Numbered from the stretch's first letter, positions 1-7,883 are shown. The stretch: 32,263 bases of DNA from Rhizobium aethiopicum (GCF_014197535.1 NZ_JACIFV010000039.1:3853-36115); one strand, 5' to 3'. The notes: generated by a model not told the origin, from the sequence alone. Translations and numbers: made by a program.

Positions 1-596
1 TCGCTGACCGTCAGCTTGCCGGAGGCACTCGGATCGCCGCTGCCGGCCGCCCCCGCCTCGACCGTCGCCCGGTCGTCGCTGACCGTCGCATCGACGGCGA
101 TCGCAGCCGCATCGTTGGCGCCGGTGAGCGAAATCGTCACATTTGCCTCGCTCAGCGTGCCGTTGCCGAGTCGTATCGCGTAGACGAAACTATCTTTAAG
201 GATTTCACCGGCAGACAGCGTGTTGATATCCGCGCCCGAGCCCGCGATGCCGCTTCCATCGCTCAGACGGTATTCGATCTTTCCATTGTTGATCCTGACC
301 CAATTGCCGAGCAGGGTCGTCTCCCAGGCAGATGCCCCATTCGCTCCGACGTCTTTCGCAATAAGCTCATAGTCAGTTGTAATTGGATTGCCATCTCCGT
401 CATCGACCGAGAAGAGGGATTTGGCATTCCCGCCAAGATCATTCGACATTACATCAAGGGTTATGGTTTTGGTGGCCGCATTGTAGAGCTGAAGACTGAG
501 CAGCTGGTCTTCCGTCCAGATGTAAGAGTCATCCTTCGCCTGTGGCGCATTGGTGAAAGAAGTCGTGCTGCCACCGCCGGTGCTTTGCGTAGCCAT
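1..596 (-). CDS. VCBS-repeat surface/secreted protein, N-terminal part (runs off the left edge)
   Basis: Reading the minus strand from the ATG at 596 gives an uninterrupted frame to the window edge, about 198 residues, starting MATQSTGGGSTTSFTNAP. A GGGGGT ribosome site lies about 9 bases upstream. The sequence is rich in Gly, Ser, Asn, Asp and Thr and holds the block 'ANVTISLTGANDAA', the signature end of a VCBS/cadherin-like repeat, followed by 'VSDDRATVEAGA', the start of the next one. There is no N-terminal Sec signal. Proteins of this family are usually very long, calcium-binding and exported by type I secretion with a C-terminal signal, acting in adhesion or biofilm. The C-terminus and any RTX nonapeptides lie outside the window, so the export route is inferred. 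Family call is firm; exact role unknown. Confidence 0.75.
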   Translation of the reverse strand, partial: MATQSTGGGSTTSFTNAPQAKDDSYIWTEDQLLSLQLYNAATKTITLDVMSNDLGGNAKSLFSVDDGDGNPITTDYELIAKDVGANGASAWETTLLGNWVRINNGKIEYRLSDGSGIAGSGADINTLSAGEILKDSFVYAIRLGNGTLSEANVTISLTGANDAAAIAVDATVSDDRATVEAGAAGSGDPSASGKLTVS

Positions 597-1086
597 TGAA
601 ATACCCCCATGACACAAAACAAGTAATCCGGAACCGATTTAAGACTATACAGGCTAACACGACACGCAGGAACGCGCCGTCGCCCCGGTATTGTCGAGGC
701 AAACACCATTTTTCTTAATTCAGAACCGAAATACTCCCCACTCCTAAGAAAGTGTTAACATATATACTGTGAAATAAAAGGCGATTTTCTTGCGACGGTT
801 AATTTCTCCTCGAATTCGCTGCGAGAGAAGCCTCTTGTCAGCGCGGCACGCGCGCGACGGCGATCGCCGAGGCTGAGATCGCAGACGTCGATCGTAATGA
901 GCAATGGGGTGCGACGGCGGCGCGAGGCGTTGGTGAAGCGCAGGCTCAAGCTTCAGAGCGTTTCCACTTTTCCTCGATCGATCAGGTCAGCACCGGCTGG
1001 GTCCACGCCGGTGATTTCATCGACATGTCATGAAACTTCTAGCTGGGGATCGGCTTTTTACAACGAAGCCAAACAAGGAGCTCCCA
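597..1086. other. Intergenic region between divergent genes, no supported gene
   Basis: The stretch separates the minus-strand VCBS gene from the plus-strand small gene and must hold both promoters. An AT-rich block lies at about 700-790. Short open frames exist on both strands (for example 755-949 minus), but they have no convincing ribosome site or recognisable protein. I see no clean terminator or operator. Confidence 0.5.
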
Positions 1087-1391
1087 ATGTCCGGCGAAGC
1101 CGAAAATAATGGAAAAACCGCCATCGTTCCAGTTCAGAACCCGTCAGCAGCCGAACAAGCCGCCACTGCGTCCGTGCTCGAAGACATGCAGAAAGCAAGC
1201 ACGGAGGCCCGTCAGCCGGAGCCGGCCGCCGCGTTGTTCTCCTGGGAGATCTGGCCAAACTGATCTCCGAGGCGATGACTCTGCCGATGATCCTGTGGTC
1301 CACGGGCATGTCCCTGACCTATTCCCTCTGGCTGTCTTCGCTGCTTCCCGCACGCGCGACGATCGGCTCGATCAAGCAAGGCGCGGATTAG
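1087..1391 (+). pseudogene. Small hypothetical protein gene with an apparent one-base deletion
   Basis: ATG at 1087 follows an AAGGAG ribosome site at about 1075-1080. The first frame reads MSGEAENNGKTAIVPVQNPS and ends '..AALFSWEIWPN' at a TGA at 1261-1263. One base back in register, the sequence continues without a stop as 'DLAKLISEAMTLPMILWST' and 'SLTYSLWLSSLLPARATIG' to a TAG at 1389-1391. Adding one G near 1246-1250 would give 'FSWEDLAKLISEAM' and a single ~101-residue protein: a polar Ala/Pro/Glu-rich N-terminal half and a hydrophobic, probably membrane-associated C-terminal half. I do not recognise the family. It is either a genuine frameshift mutation, a sequencing error, or two unrelated frames; the continuous protein-like second half favours one of the first two. 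Confidence 0.55.
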
Positions 1392-1542
1392 GCTTAGCAA
1401 CTTCGGCCGACTGCGGCCGACCACGCTCCCAGCCCCTGCGAGCTCCGCCTCTCCGCCCTCGCCACGGAATATTTGTGGAATGAAGGGCAGAGCGGCGGCA
1501 AGCGGCTGCGCGCCGCCGCTCGTCAAGTCTCGCGCAATTGCA

Positions 1543-1986
1543 TTATTCGTTGATGTCGGGCTCGACGACCCGAGCCAGATTGCGTAGCGACTCCTGCCAG
1601 CCGAGATAGCAGGCTTCGGGCGGGATGAGATCGGGCACGCCGGCCTGGGTGATATCCACCTCAGTGCCGACCGAGACTTTCTTCAGCGTCACCGTGACTT
1701 CCATTTCGCCCGGCAGGTTCGGGTCGTCGAACTTGTCCGTATAACGCACGCGTTCGCCCGGGACGAGCTCACGAAATTCGCCGCCGAAGGCGTGGCTGTT
1801 GCCCGTGGTGAAGTTGCGGAAGGACATTCTGAAGGTGCCGCCGACGGCCGGCTCCAGGTGATGCACGGTGCAGAGAAAGCCGTTCGGCGGAAGCCATTTG
1901 GCGAGCGCATCTGTCTCGATGAAGGCGCGATAGACCTTCTCCGGGCTGGTGGCGAAAACGCGGTGCAGTCGTATGGTGCTTGGCAT
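1543..1986 (-). CDS. SRPBCC-family protein (AHSA1/START-like)
   Basis: 147 residues, ATG at 1986 with an AAGGAT ribosome site about 9 bases upstream. The N-terminus 'IRLHRVFATSPEKVYRAFIE', the 'LAKWLPPNGF' segment and the late 'LGWQESLRNLARVVEP' helix are typical of the activator-of-Hsp90-ATPase-homologue-1-like branch of the SRPBCC fold, which builds a deep hydrophobic ligand pocket. Length is normal for a single-domain member. No catalytic residue can be assigned; the family includes ligand-binding and stress-associated proteins of mostly unknown substrate. It lies downstream of the DJ-1-family gene on the same strand, 143 bp away with an inverted repeat between them, so co-transcription is uncertain. 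Confidence 0.85.
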   Translation of the reverse strand: MPSTIRLHRVFATSPEKVYRAFIETDALAKWLPPNGFLCTVHHLEPAVGGTFRMSFRNFTTGNSHAFGGEFRELVPGERVRYTDKFDDPNLPGEMEVTVTLKKVSVGTEVDITQAGVPDLIPPEACYLGWQESLRNLARVVEPDINE

Positions 1987-2050
1987 AGTGGTGATCCTTT
2001 TGTGGACGGAATGAACGAGCTAAGGACGGACAAGCCTTCGCCGACCCGAC

Positions 2051-2084
2051 AGTGATCCGAAATTTTCTTTAAGAAAAAATCACT
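2051..2084. promoter_or_regulatory. Nested inverted repeat between the DJ-1 and SRPBCC genes
   Basis: AGTGAT (2051-2056) pairs with ATCACT (2079-2084), and inside them TTTTCTT (2063-2069) pairs with AAGAAAA (2071-2077) around a single T. The two dyads are slightly off-centre from one another. The site lies upstream of the SRPBCC start and downstream of the DJ-1 stop. It could be an operator or a weak AT-rich terminator hairpin; nothing in the sequence decides between them. Confidence 0.35.
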
Positions 2085-2129
2085 CGAGTCCGAACTGCAC
2101 CTCACCGCAAATACATTTCCCCATTCGCG

Positions 2130-2822
2130 TCATGCAGCCGCCTGCTCCCCAACTGCGTTGAGCAGCAGCCGTGCGGCCTGCTTCGACGAGGCCGGGTTCT
2201 GTCCGGTGATCAGCAGCCCGTCCTGGACGACATGCACCGCCCAGTTCTCAGTCGCCGAAAACTTCGCCCCCTGCTCCCTCAGCACGTCTTCGAGCAGATA
2301 GGGCACGACCTCGACCAGGTGCACGGCGGCCTCCTCGGAATTGGTAAAGCCGGTCACCGTCCGCCCCTTCGCGATCGGGCCGCCGTCTGGCGCCTTGACA
2401 TTGGTCAGGATTCCCGGTGCGTGGCAGACGAGCGCCAGCGGCTTTCCCGCCGCAAGCGTCTCCTCGATCAGCGCGTGCGCATTGCGGTCGTTCGTCAGGT
2501 CCCAAAGCGGGCCATGGCCACCAGGGAAGAACACCGTGTCATAATCGGCCTGGTCGATGTCGGACAGCCTCAACGTATTGGCAAGCGCAGCCGTCGCGGC
2601 CGGGTCCTTTTCAAATCGCCTCGTGTCGTCCGTCTGAAACGCCGGCTCATTGCTTTTCGGATCGAGCGGAGGCTGGCCTCCTTTCGGCGACGCAAGCACG
2701 ACCTCGGCCCCAGCGTCACGGAAGACGAAGTAAGGGGCCGCGAGCTCCTCAAGCCAAAAGCCGGTTTTCTTGCCGGTATTTCCCAGTTGATCATGCGATG
2801 TGAGAACCATGAGAATTTTCAT
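2130..2822 (-). CDS. DJ-1/PfpI-family class I glutamine amidotransferase-like protein (Hsp31/glyoxalase III type)
   Basis: 230 residues from the ATG at 2822. The nucleophile elbow 'LALVCHAPGIL' places the reactive cysteine at C133, followed by H134. The conserved acid is in 'GFWLEELAAPY' (E25), and the 'FFPGGHGPLWDL' loop (about 98-109) matches the family oxyanion region. The 'TGFWLEE..PY..F..AG..V..ASP.GG' layout is that of the type 1 glutamine amidotransferase domain proteins related to Hsp31/HchA and YajL, which act as glyoxalase III or protein/nucleotide deglycases in carbonyl stress. The substrate cannot be read from sequence. No signal peptide, so cytoplasmic. It is divergent from the LacI-type regulator at 3035, with a 212-bp gap between them. 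Confidence 0.88.
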   Translation of the reverse strand: MKILMVLTSHDQLGNTGKKTGFWLEELAAPYFVFRDAGAEVVLASPKGGQPPLDPKSNEPAFQTDDTRRFEKDPAATAALANTLRLSDIDQADYDTVFFPGGHGPLWDLTNDRNAHALIEETLAAGKPLALVCHAPGILTNVKAPDGGPIAKGRTVTGFTNSEEAAVHLVEVVPYLLEDVLREQGAKFSATENWAVHVVQDGLLITGQNPASSKQAARLLLNAVGEQAAA

Positions 2823-3034
2823 TGCTAAGCTCCTTCGACCCGGCCGGCGGACAAAATCTCCCGCGTCCGGTTTAACGGTGAATGACTGCCTGCAATCTCA
2901 TGCTGAACCAGCAGAACCATAGATCGGCTGCACCCGCGTTACAAGCTCTGTGAGTCTTGGGGCTCAGGTGTATGAAGAACGACAGATTGCCCATAGGATC
3001 AACCACATCGCGTTAGCATCCGAAGGACTTGGAA

Positions 3035-4036
3035 GTGAGCAAGCCGAATTATCGGGATATCGCCCGCCACGCCGGCGTTGGAACGGCCACGGTCGAGCGG
3101 GTCCTGAACGGACGCGGGGGCGTTCGGCCGGAACTGGTCGAGAAGGTCATATCCGCGGCGCGTCACCTGGACTACCCGCGCAAGCTTCCCGACACCCATC
3201 GCGGCCTGCTCCGGATAGAAGTGCTGATGGTTCGTCCGGAAACGAGCTTCTATCGTCGTCTTTCCCACGCCTTCGAAAGGATTGCGGCAACCCTTGATCC
3301 CTTGGTCGTCGTGCATCGCAGTTTCACCGACGAAATGAATCCGGAGGCGATTGTGCGCCGCATTCTCTCCACCGACCTTTCCCGTGCCGGCTTGATCCTT
3401 GCCGTGCCGAGCAGCCCCTTGATCAGCGCCGCGGTGGAAAAGGTGAATTCGCAAGGCCTGCCGGTGGTCCATGTCGTCACCCGCGCTTCCGAACGCGTCG
3501 GGGAGTTCGTCGGCATCGACAACAATGCCGCCGGCCGGACGGCTGCGCTCTATATCAGCCGAATGGCCCTTCGAAGCGGCCCTATCGTTGCGATCTGCCA
3601 TCCGATCTATCAGGTGCATCGCGATCGGATCCGCGGTTTTTCGGACTATTTTCGCGATCATCCCGGCGCCTCCGATTTCGGATGGCTGGGATTCGGTGGC
3701 GATGAAGAGCGCGCCAGCGCCGATCTCTTATGGTCGGCCCTGGAGATGTATCCCGGGCTTGCCGGCCTCTACAATGCCGGCGGCGCCAATTCCGCCCTGA
3801 TCGAAGTGCTTCGCCGCCATCCGCGCGGCGGCAACGTCTTCTTCGTTGGACATGAATTGACGGACTATACCCGCGCGGCCCTGAAGGACGGCATCATGGA
3901 TGTGGTACTTGACCAGGCGCCGGAAGCTCAGGCGCGACGCGCGCTCGACCACATCCTGCGCCGCATCGGCTTGACCGAGATCGAGCCGGACCGGAGCCCG
4001 ATCCACTTCATCACCATCACCAAGGAAGGGCTTTGA
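3035..4036 (+). CDS. LacI-family transcriptional regulator
   Basis: GTG at 3035 is preferred: GAAGGA at 3022-3027 sits 7 bases upstream, whereas the TTG at 3029 would be almost on top of it. The protein (333 residues) opens with a helix-turn-helix, 'NYRDIARHAGVGTATVERVLNG', with Glu where most LacI proteins have Ser in 'SRVLN'. This is followed by a hinge and a type I periplasmic-binding-protein-like sensor domain (about 60-330; 'YNAGGANSALIEVLRR', 'VFFVGHELTDYTRAAL'). Such proteins bind palindromic operators and respond to sugars or sugar derivatives. A perfect 18-bp palindrome overlaps its own stop codon, upstream of the catabolic operon, which suggests it controls 4206-7685. The ligand may be an inositol-derived compound, by context only. 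Confidence 0.9.
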   Translation: MSKPNYRDIARHAGVGTATVERVLNGRGGVRPELVEKVISAARHLDYPRKLPDTHRGLLRIEVLMVRPETSFYRRLSHAFERIAATLDPLVVVHRSFTDEMNPEAIVRRILSTDLSRAGLILAVPSSPLISAAVEKVNSQGLPVVHVVTRASERVGEFVGIDNNAAGRTAALYISRMALRSGPIVAICHPIYQVHRDRIRGFSDYFRDHPGASDFGWLGFGGDEERASADLLWSALEMYPGLAGLYNAGGANSALIEVLRRHPRGGNVFFVGHELTDYTRAALKDGIMDVVLDQAPEAQARRALDHILRRIGLTEIEPDRSPIHFITITKEGL

Positions 4037-4050
4037 TCTAATTAGATCAA
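4033..4050. promoter_or_regulatory. Perfect 18-bp palindrome, candidate operator of the LacI-type regulator
   Basis: TTGATCTAATTAGATCAA is its own reverse complement. It covers the TGA stop of the regulator gene and lies about 155 bp before the start of the hydroxylase gene. Length and perfect symmetry suit a LacI-family dimer site, though the centre is AATT rather than the common CG. It is AT-rich and has no following T-run, which argues against a terminator. Role inferred. Confidence 0.5.
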
Positions 4051-4205
4051 GGAAGCCTTCGCCGTTCGAAATGCCCCCTGCTACTTTCGCGTCAGGAGAA
4101 GTTCCGGTGCGCAAGGAGCCGCATCGGATCAAGGCGCGCGGGGCGCTCTCCTTTACCAAGAATATGTGCGGGTGCGGAGACATCAGGCACCCGGAGGAGA
4201 TGCCA

Positions 4206-5240
4206 ATGGATGATCTGAATTTCGGCAAGCGTAACAAGCGCGGCGATTGGGCGCCGAACCAGCCGGTCGAAACCGCGCCGCTTTTCGTCTTCCCCCCGCA
4301 ACTGACGGCTATTCTGAAATGGCTGCCGCACTACTTCCTTCCCTGGAATCTCATTTTTGCGGTGTCTGCGATTGCCTATTGGACCTGGATCCTTCCCCCG
4401 GTCGCCATGATGCAGACGCTGAGCCTCGGCTGGATCGCCTGGCTGTACGCCGTGAATGCGATCTGCGTGTTCCTGTTCTATGGCGCCTTCGAACTGCATC
4501 TCTATGTTCTGAAGCGCCAGGAAAACCGCTTCAAGTACAATGGCAAGTTCCCCGCCGAACAGAAAAACAGCGCCTTTTGGTTCCAAAGCCAGAACCTCGA
4601 CAATATTCTGCGCACCTTCCTGTCTGGCGTCGTGATCTGGACCGCCATCGAGGCTGGTATGCTCTGGGCCTATGCCAACGGCTATGCACCCTGGCTCGGC
4701 TTCGCGGAAAATCCATGGACGCTCGCGCTCGTCGCGCTCGTGGTTCCGATCATTCACGAGTTCCACTTCTTCTGCATTCACAGGCTCATCCACACACCCT
4801 TTCTCTATAAATGGGTGCATTCGGTCCACCACAACTCCGTCAACCCTTCGCCCTGGTCATCGCTGTCCATGCATCCGGTCGAGCATCTGCTCTATCTGGG
4901 AACGGCGTTTTACCACCTGATCCTGCCCTCCAACCCGGTCATCATGCTCTATCAGCTGCACTATGCCGGCTTCGGGGCAATTCCTGGCCATGTCGGATTC
5001 GACAAGGTCGAGATCGGCAAGGAAAGATTGGTCGATAGTCATGCCTATGCTCATTACCTCCACCACAAATATTTCGAGGTGAATTACGGCGACGCCCTGA
5101 TCCCGCTCGATAAGTGGTTCGGCACCTGGCACGACGGCTCCCCCGAAGGCGAAGCGCAGATGCAGGAACGCTACCGCAGGCGAAAGGAAAAGCTTCAAGC
5201 CCGCAAGGCTCGCCTCGAAACGGAAGGAGCCGCCGAATGA
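4206..5240 (+). CDS. mocD: Sterol desaturase/fatty acid hydroxylase-family membrane di-iron oxygenase (MocD-like)
   Basis: The ATG at 4206 has GGAGG at 4193-4197, 8 bases upstream, and gives 344 residues. An upstream in-frame extension to 4071 lacks a ribosome site. Histidine clusters typical of the family's di-iron site are present: H184/H187, HRLIH (192-196), HSVHH (205-209), HPVEH (223-227) and HAYAHYLHH (279-287). Hydrophobic segments at about 40-65, 70-95 and 140-165 indicate an inner-membrane enzyme; the C-terminus is a charged helix. Such enzymes use O2 and electrons from a ferredoxin, supplied here by the next two genes. The hydroxylase-Rieske-reductase order matches rhizobial MocDEF, implicated in demethylating the rhizopine 3-O-methyl-scyllo-inosamine. 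The family is firm; the rhizopine substrate is inferred. The stop overlaps the next start (ATGA). Confidence 0.72.
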   Translation: MDDLNFGKRNKRGDWAPNQPVETAPLFVFPPQLTAILKWLPHYFLPWNLIFAVSAIAYWTWILPPVAMMQTLSLGWIAWLYAVNAICVFLFYGAFELHLYVLKRQENRFKYNGKFPAEQKNSAFWFQSQNLDNILRTFLSGVVIWTAIEAGMLWAYANGYAPWLGFAENPWTLALVALVVPIIHEFHFFCIHRLIHTPFLYKWVHSVHHNSVNPSPWSSLSMHPVEHLLYLGTAFYHLILPSNPVIMLYQLHYAGFGAIPGHVGFDKVEIGKERLVDSHAYAHYLHHKYFEVNYGDALIPLDKWFGTWHDGSPEGEAQMQERYRRRKEKLQARKARLETEGAAE

Positions 5241-5548
5241 CCTGGGTTTCAGCTGGCAGACTTGACGACATCGAACAGGAAGGCGCCATCCGTTTCGATC
5301 ATGGCGGACGCACCTACGCGATTTACCGGGGCCCGGATGACAGCGTCTACTGCACGGCCGGGCTCTGCACACACGAGGCGATCCACCTCGCCGACGGACT
5401 GGTCATGGATTTCGAGGTGGAATGTCCGAAGCATTCCGGAGCTTTCGATTACCGAACAGGTGAAGCGCTGAGGCTGCCGGCCTGCGAGAATCTGAAGACC
5501 TATCCGGCGGAGGTCGTCGACGGAGAAGTGCGCGTGGCCCTCGGTTAA
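5237..5548 (+). CDS. mocE: Rieske [2Fe-2S] ferredoxin (MocE-like)
   Basis: 103 residues; ATG at 5237 overlaps the upstream stop by 4 bases, and GGAAGGAG lies just before it. The Rieske cluster ligands are both present: C44-T-H46 in 'LCTHEAIHL' and C63-P-K-H66 in 'CPKHSGAFD'. Length is that of a soluble single-domain Rieske ferredoxin. It should carry electrons from the flavoprotein encoded at 5650 to the membrane hydroxylase encoded at 4206. Translational coupling with the hydroxylase supports a dedicated pairing. The specific MocE name rests on gene order and family resemblance. Confidence 0.78.
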   Translation: MTWVSAGRLDDIEQEGAIRFDHGGRTYAIYRGPDDSVYCTAGLCTHEAIHLADGLVMDFEVECPKHSGAFDYRTGEALRLPACENLKTYPAEVVDGEVRVALG

Positions 5549-5563
5549 GTGGCCAAAGAACCT

Positions 5564-5578
5564 GGCGGAATCCGCCAA
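5564..5578 (+). other. Short perfect hairpin between the ferredoxin and reductase genes
   Basis: TGGCGGA and TCCGCCA flank a single A in the ~100-bp gap after the Rieske gene. No T-run follows, so it is not a canonical terminator. It might pause or stabilise the mRNA; no function can be shown. Confidence 0.3.
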
Positions 5579-5649
5579 GAAGAACTGATCCTCCCCGGCC
5601 GGCGTCTCCTCCTCACCAGCGCCGGCTGCTCTTTCTACTGGAGAATGCA

Positions 5650-6855
5650 ATGGACGGTATCGTCATCATCGGTGCAGGCGAGTCCGGAACCCGGGCAGCT
5701 TTCGCCCTGCGCGAAGCGGGCTATTCCGGAGCCGTCACGCTGGTCGGAGCCGAGTCTCATCTGCCTTATGAACGGCCACCTCTGTCGAAAACTCCCGATG
5801 GCATGGTGCGGATGAAACTGATCTGCCCGAAAGAAGCGCTGGAGGTGGCCGGTATCACCTATCTCAAGGGCTGCTCGGTCTCCAAGCTGGATCCCGCCGC
5901 CGCGACCGTAAGCTTGAGCGACGGTCAGCTATTGGGTTACGAAAAGCTGCTGCTGACCACCGGCGCACGGCCGAGGCGGCTTGCATGCGCGGGCGCGGAA
6001 CGTGCGCTCGATTTTCGCACCCACGCCGACGCCGAAGCGATCTTCTCCAATGTCGCGCCCGGCCGACGCGTCGCGATCATCGGCGCGGGTCTGATCGGGA
6101 TGGAACTCGCATCCGTCCTTCGCGCACAGGACGTTACGGTCGATGTGATCGAGGCCGCGCCGAAACCTTTGGGCCGCGCCGTCCCTGCCCGCTTTGCCGA
6201 CAAGCTGCATGCCCGACATGCCGCCGAAGGTGTGCGCTTCCACTTTGATCGGAGCGTTGCGGAGATCGGCAAGGACAGTGTCGTCTTGAGCGATGGCACC
6301 ATCCTGCCTGCTGACCTCGTCGTCAGCGCCATCGGGGTCCAGCCTGAAACCGCTTTGGCGGAAGCATCGGGGCTGGCCACGGGCAACGGAATTCTGACGG
6401 ACGCATGTCTTCGCACCAGCGCGCCGAACATATTTGCCGCAGGCGATTGCGCCGCGGTGGCCCAACCCGGCGGAGGACACATCCGCTATGAAAGCTGGCG
6501 CAATGCCAGAACGCAGGCCGAGACCGCAGCACGGAACATGGCCGGCGCCGCCGAGACTTTTGCCGCCATTCCCTGGTTCTGGTCCGAACAGTACGATCTC
6601 GGCCTCCAGGTGGCGGGGCAGCCGCTGCCCGCGCATCAGAGCGTCCGGCGATCGGCGCCAGAGGGCGAGCTCGAATTCTACCTCGATGACGGGCGATTGG
6701 TGGCCGCCGCGGGTCTTGGCATCGGCAACGGCCTGGCTAAGCATATCAAGCTTGCCGAAATGCTGATTGCCGCTTGTATTAGTCCAGAGCCTGCGGCATT
6801 GGCCGATCCGGGCGTGAACCTCAAGACCCTTCTGAAAAGCGCGCGGGCCGCGTGA
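5650..6855 (+). CDS. mocF: NAD(P)H-dependent ferredoxin reductase, FAD-binding (MocF-like)
   Basis: 401 residues. Two dinucleotide-binding motifs are visible: the N-terminal FAD site 'GAGESG' (8-13) and an internal NAD site 'IIGAGLIGMELASVL' (about 142-156). The late FAD motif 'FAAGDCAAV' lies near residue 262. This is the oxygenase-coupled ferredoxin reductase family (rubredoxin/putidaredoxin reductase type), which passes electrons from NAD(P)H via FAD to a [2Fe-2S] protein, here probably the Rieske protein upstream. It completes a three-part monooxygenase with the products of 4206 and 5237. Its stop overlaps the start of the next gene, so it is probably co-translated with the TIM-barrel protein. 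The start is ATG at 5650, preceded by GGAGA. Confidence 0.8.
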   Translation: MDGIVIIGAGESGTRAAFALREAGYSGAVTLVGAESHLPYERPPLSKTPDGMVRMKLICPKEALEVAGITYLKGCSVSKLDPAAATVSLSDGQLLGYEKLLLTTGARPRRLACAGAERALDFRTHADAEAIFSNVAPGRRVAIIGAGLIGMELASVLRAQDVTVDVIEAAPKPLGRAVPARFADKLHARHAAEGVRFHFDRSVAEIGKDSVVLSDGTILPADLVVSAIGVQPETALAEASGLATGNGILTDACLRTSAPNIFAAGDCAAVAQPGGGHIRYESWRNARTQAETAARNMAGAAETFAAIPWFWSEQYDLGLQVAGQPLPAHQSVRRSAPEGELEFYLDDGRLVAAAGLGIGNGLAKHIKLAEMLIAACISPEPAALADPGVNLKTLLKSARAA

Positions 6856-7685
6856 TGCAGAAGCTCCTGATCTTCCAGTCGCTCTGGGCCATGGAGCGTC
6901 GGCACACGGACGGGTTCGAGCCGAGCCTCGACGACAATATCGCTGCGATCTGCAAGGCGGGCTTCGACGGCATCAGTGCGCACTATACAAACCGCGGCGA
7001 TGTCATCCGCCTCAACCAGGCCATCCGGGGCACCGGCTTGAAAATCGAGGCGGTCTGCTTTCCCCGCAGCATCGAGGATTTGCGTCTGCCGCTGGAACTT
7101 GCCACGGCCTTTCCGGTCAGCCATATCAACCTGCAGCCCGATATTCGCCCCCGCCGGATCGAGGATTGCCTGCCGATTCTCGATGGTTGGATGCGGCTCG
7201 CCGAGGATGCGGGTATTCCGGTATTCATCGAAACCCATCGCGACAGGATGACGACGGACCTGTTCTTTACGCTCGATCTGCTCGATCGACGTCCCGATCT
7301 GCCGTTGTTGGCCGATCTGTCGCATTTCCTAGTCGGTCGCGAATTCGCCTTTCCGATTGATGAGGAAAATCACGCGCATGTCAGGCGCATCCTGCAGAAT
7401 GCTCATGCATTTCACGGCCGCGTCGCTTCAAGAGAGCAGGTGCAGATCGAAATCACCTTTCCGCACCATCGGCCCTGGGTCGATCTCTTCCTGCAGTGGT
7501 GGGATTACGGCTTTCGCCATTGGCGATCACACGCAACCGATGACGCCGAGCTGGTCTTTACCTGCGAATTGGGGCCTAAACCCTATGCCATTACCGGCAG
7601 AGACGGCAACGACTCGACGGACAGATGGGCCGAAGCTCTGGCTTTGCGCCAAATGGTGCGCGAACTATGGGCTGCCATTGCCTGA
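6855..7685 (+). CDS. Xylose-isomerase-like TIM-barrel protein (sugar phosphate isomerase/epimerase family)
   Basis: 276 residues from ATG 6855, which shares a base with the preceding TGA; a GTG one codon earlier is also possible. 'FIETHRD' (E126, H128), 'LLADLSHFLVG' (D154, H157), 'HGRVAS' and a late 'TCELGP' give the Glu/Asp/His/Glu metal-site pattern of the AP-endonuclease-2/xylose isomerase-like barrel. This family includes IolE and the rhizopine protein MocC, so a step acting on an inositol-derived keto sugar or inosose would fit the operon. The exact reaction cannot be assigned. It is the last gene of the moc-like operon; no clear terminator follows. Confidence 0.75.
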   Translation: MQKLLIFQSLWAMERRHTDGFEPSLDDNIAAICKAGFDGISAHYTNRGDVIRLNQAIRGTGLKIEAVCFPRSIEDLRLPLELATAFPVSHINLQPDIRPRRIEDCLPILDGWMRLAEDAGIPVFIETHRDRMTTDLFFTLDLLDRRPDLPLLADLSHFLVGREFAFPIDEENHAHVRRILQNAHAFHGRVASREQVQIEITFPHHRPWVDLFLQWWDYGFRHWRSHATDDAELVFTCELGPKPYAITGRDGNDSTDRWAEALALRQMVRELWAAIA

Positions 7686-7807
7686 GCCGCAGCGCACGAA
7701 CTTTCGATGGCGGCAGTCAGTTCGTCAGACCAGTGCGCTCGCATCCACAGCCGCACGTGCATTGGCAGACGTTGGGGATTGTTAATCAGAAATGCCTAAT
7801 GTATTTC

Positions 7808-7847
7808 TTGACGTGCACAAGTTGTGCGGCAGTTAAGTTGCTATAAT
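7808..7847 (+). promoter_or_regulatory. Putative promoter region of the signalling operon with an embedded palindrome
   Basis: A TATAAT hexamer lies at 7842-7847, and a perfect inverted repeat, GCACAA-G-TTGTGC, at 7815-7827 just upstream. TTGACG at 7808-7813 is 28 bases from the -10, too far for a standard sigma-70 pair; TTGTGC at 7822-7827 would be 14 bases away. The palindrome is well placed for an activator or repressor that governs the genes from 7884 on. Promoter assignment is tentative. Confidence 0.4.
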
Positions 7848-7883
7848 ATCTGGTATGACATCCAATTGGGGAGAGCCTCCGAC

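Noticed and set aside
4033..4050. Palindrome after the LacI-type gene as a terminator
   Set aside because: The stem is AT-rich, overlaps the stop codon and has no T-run; an operator is more likely.
7808..7847. Standard sigma-70 promoter TTGACG/TATAAT
   Set aside because: Spacing is 28 bp instead of about 17, so the pair cannot be called as a normal promoter.
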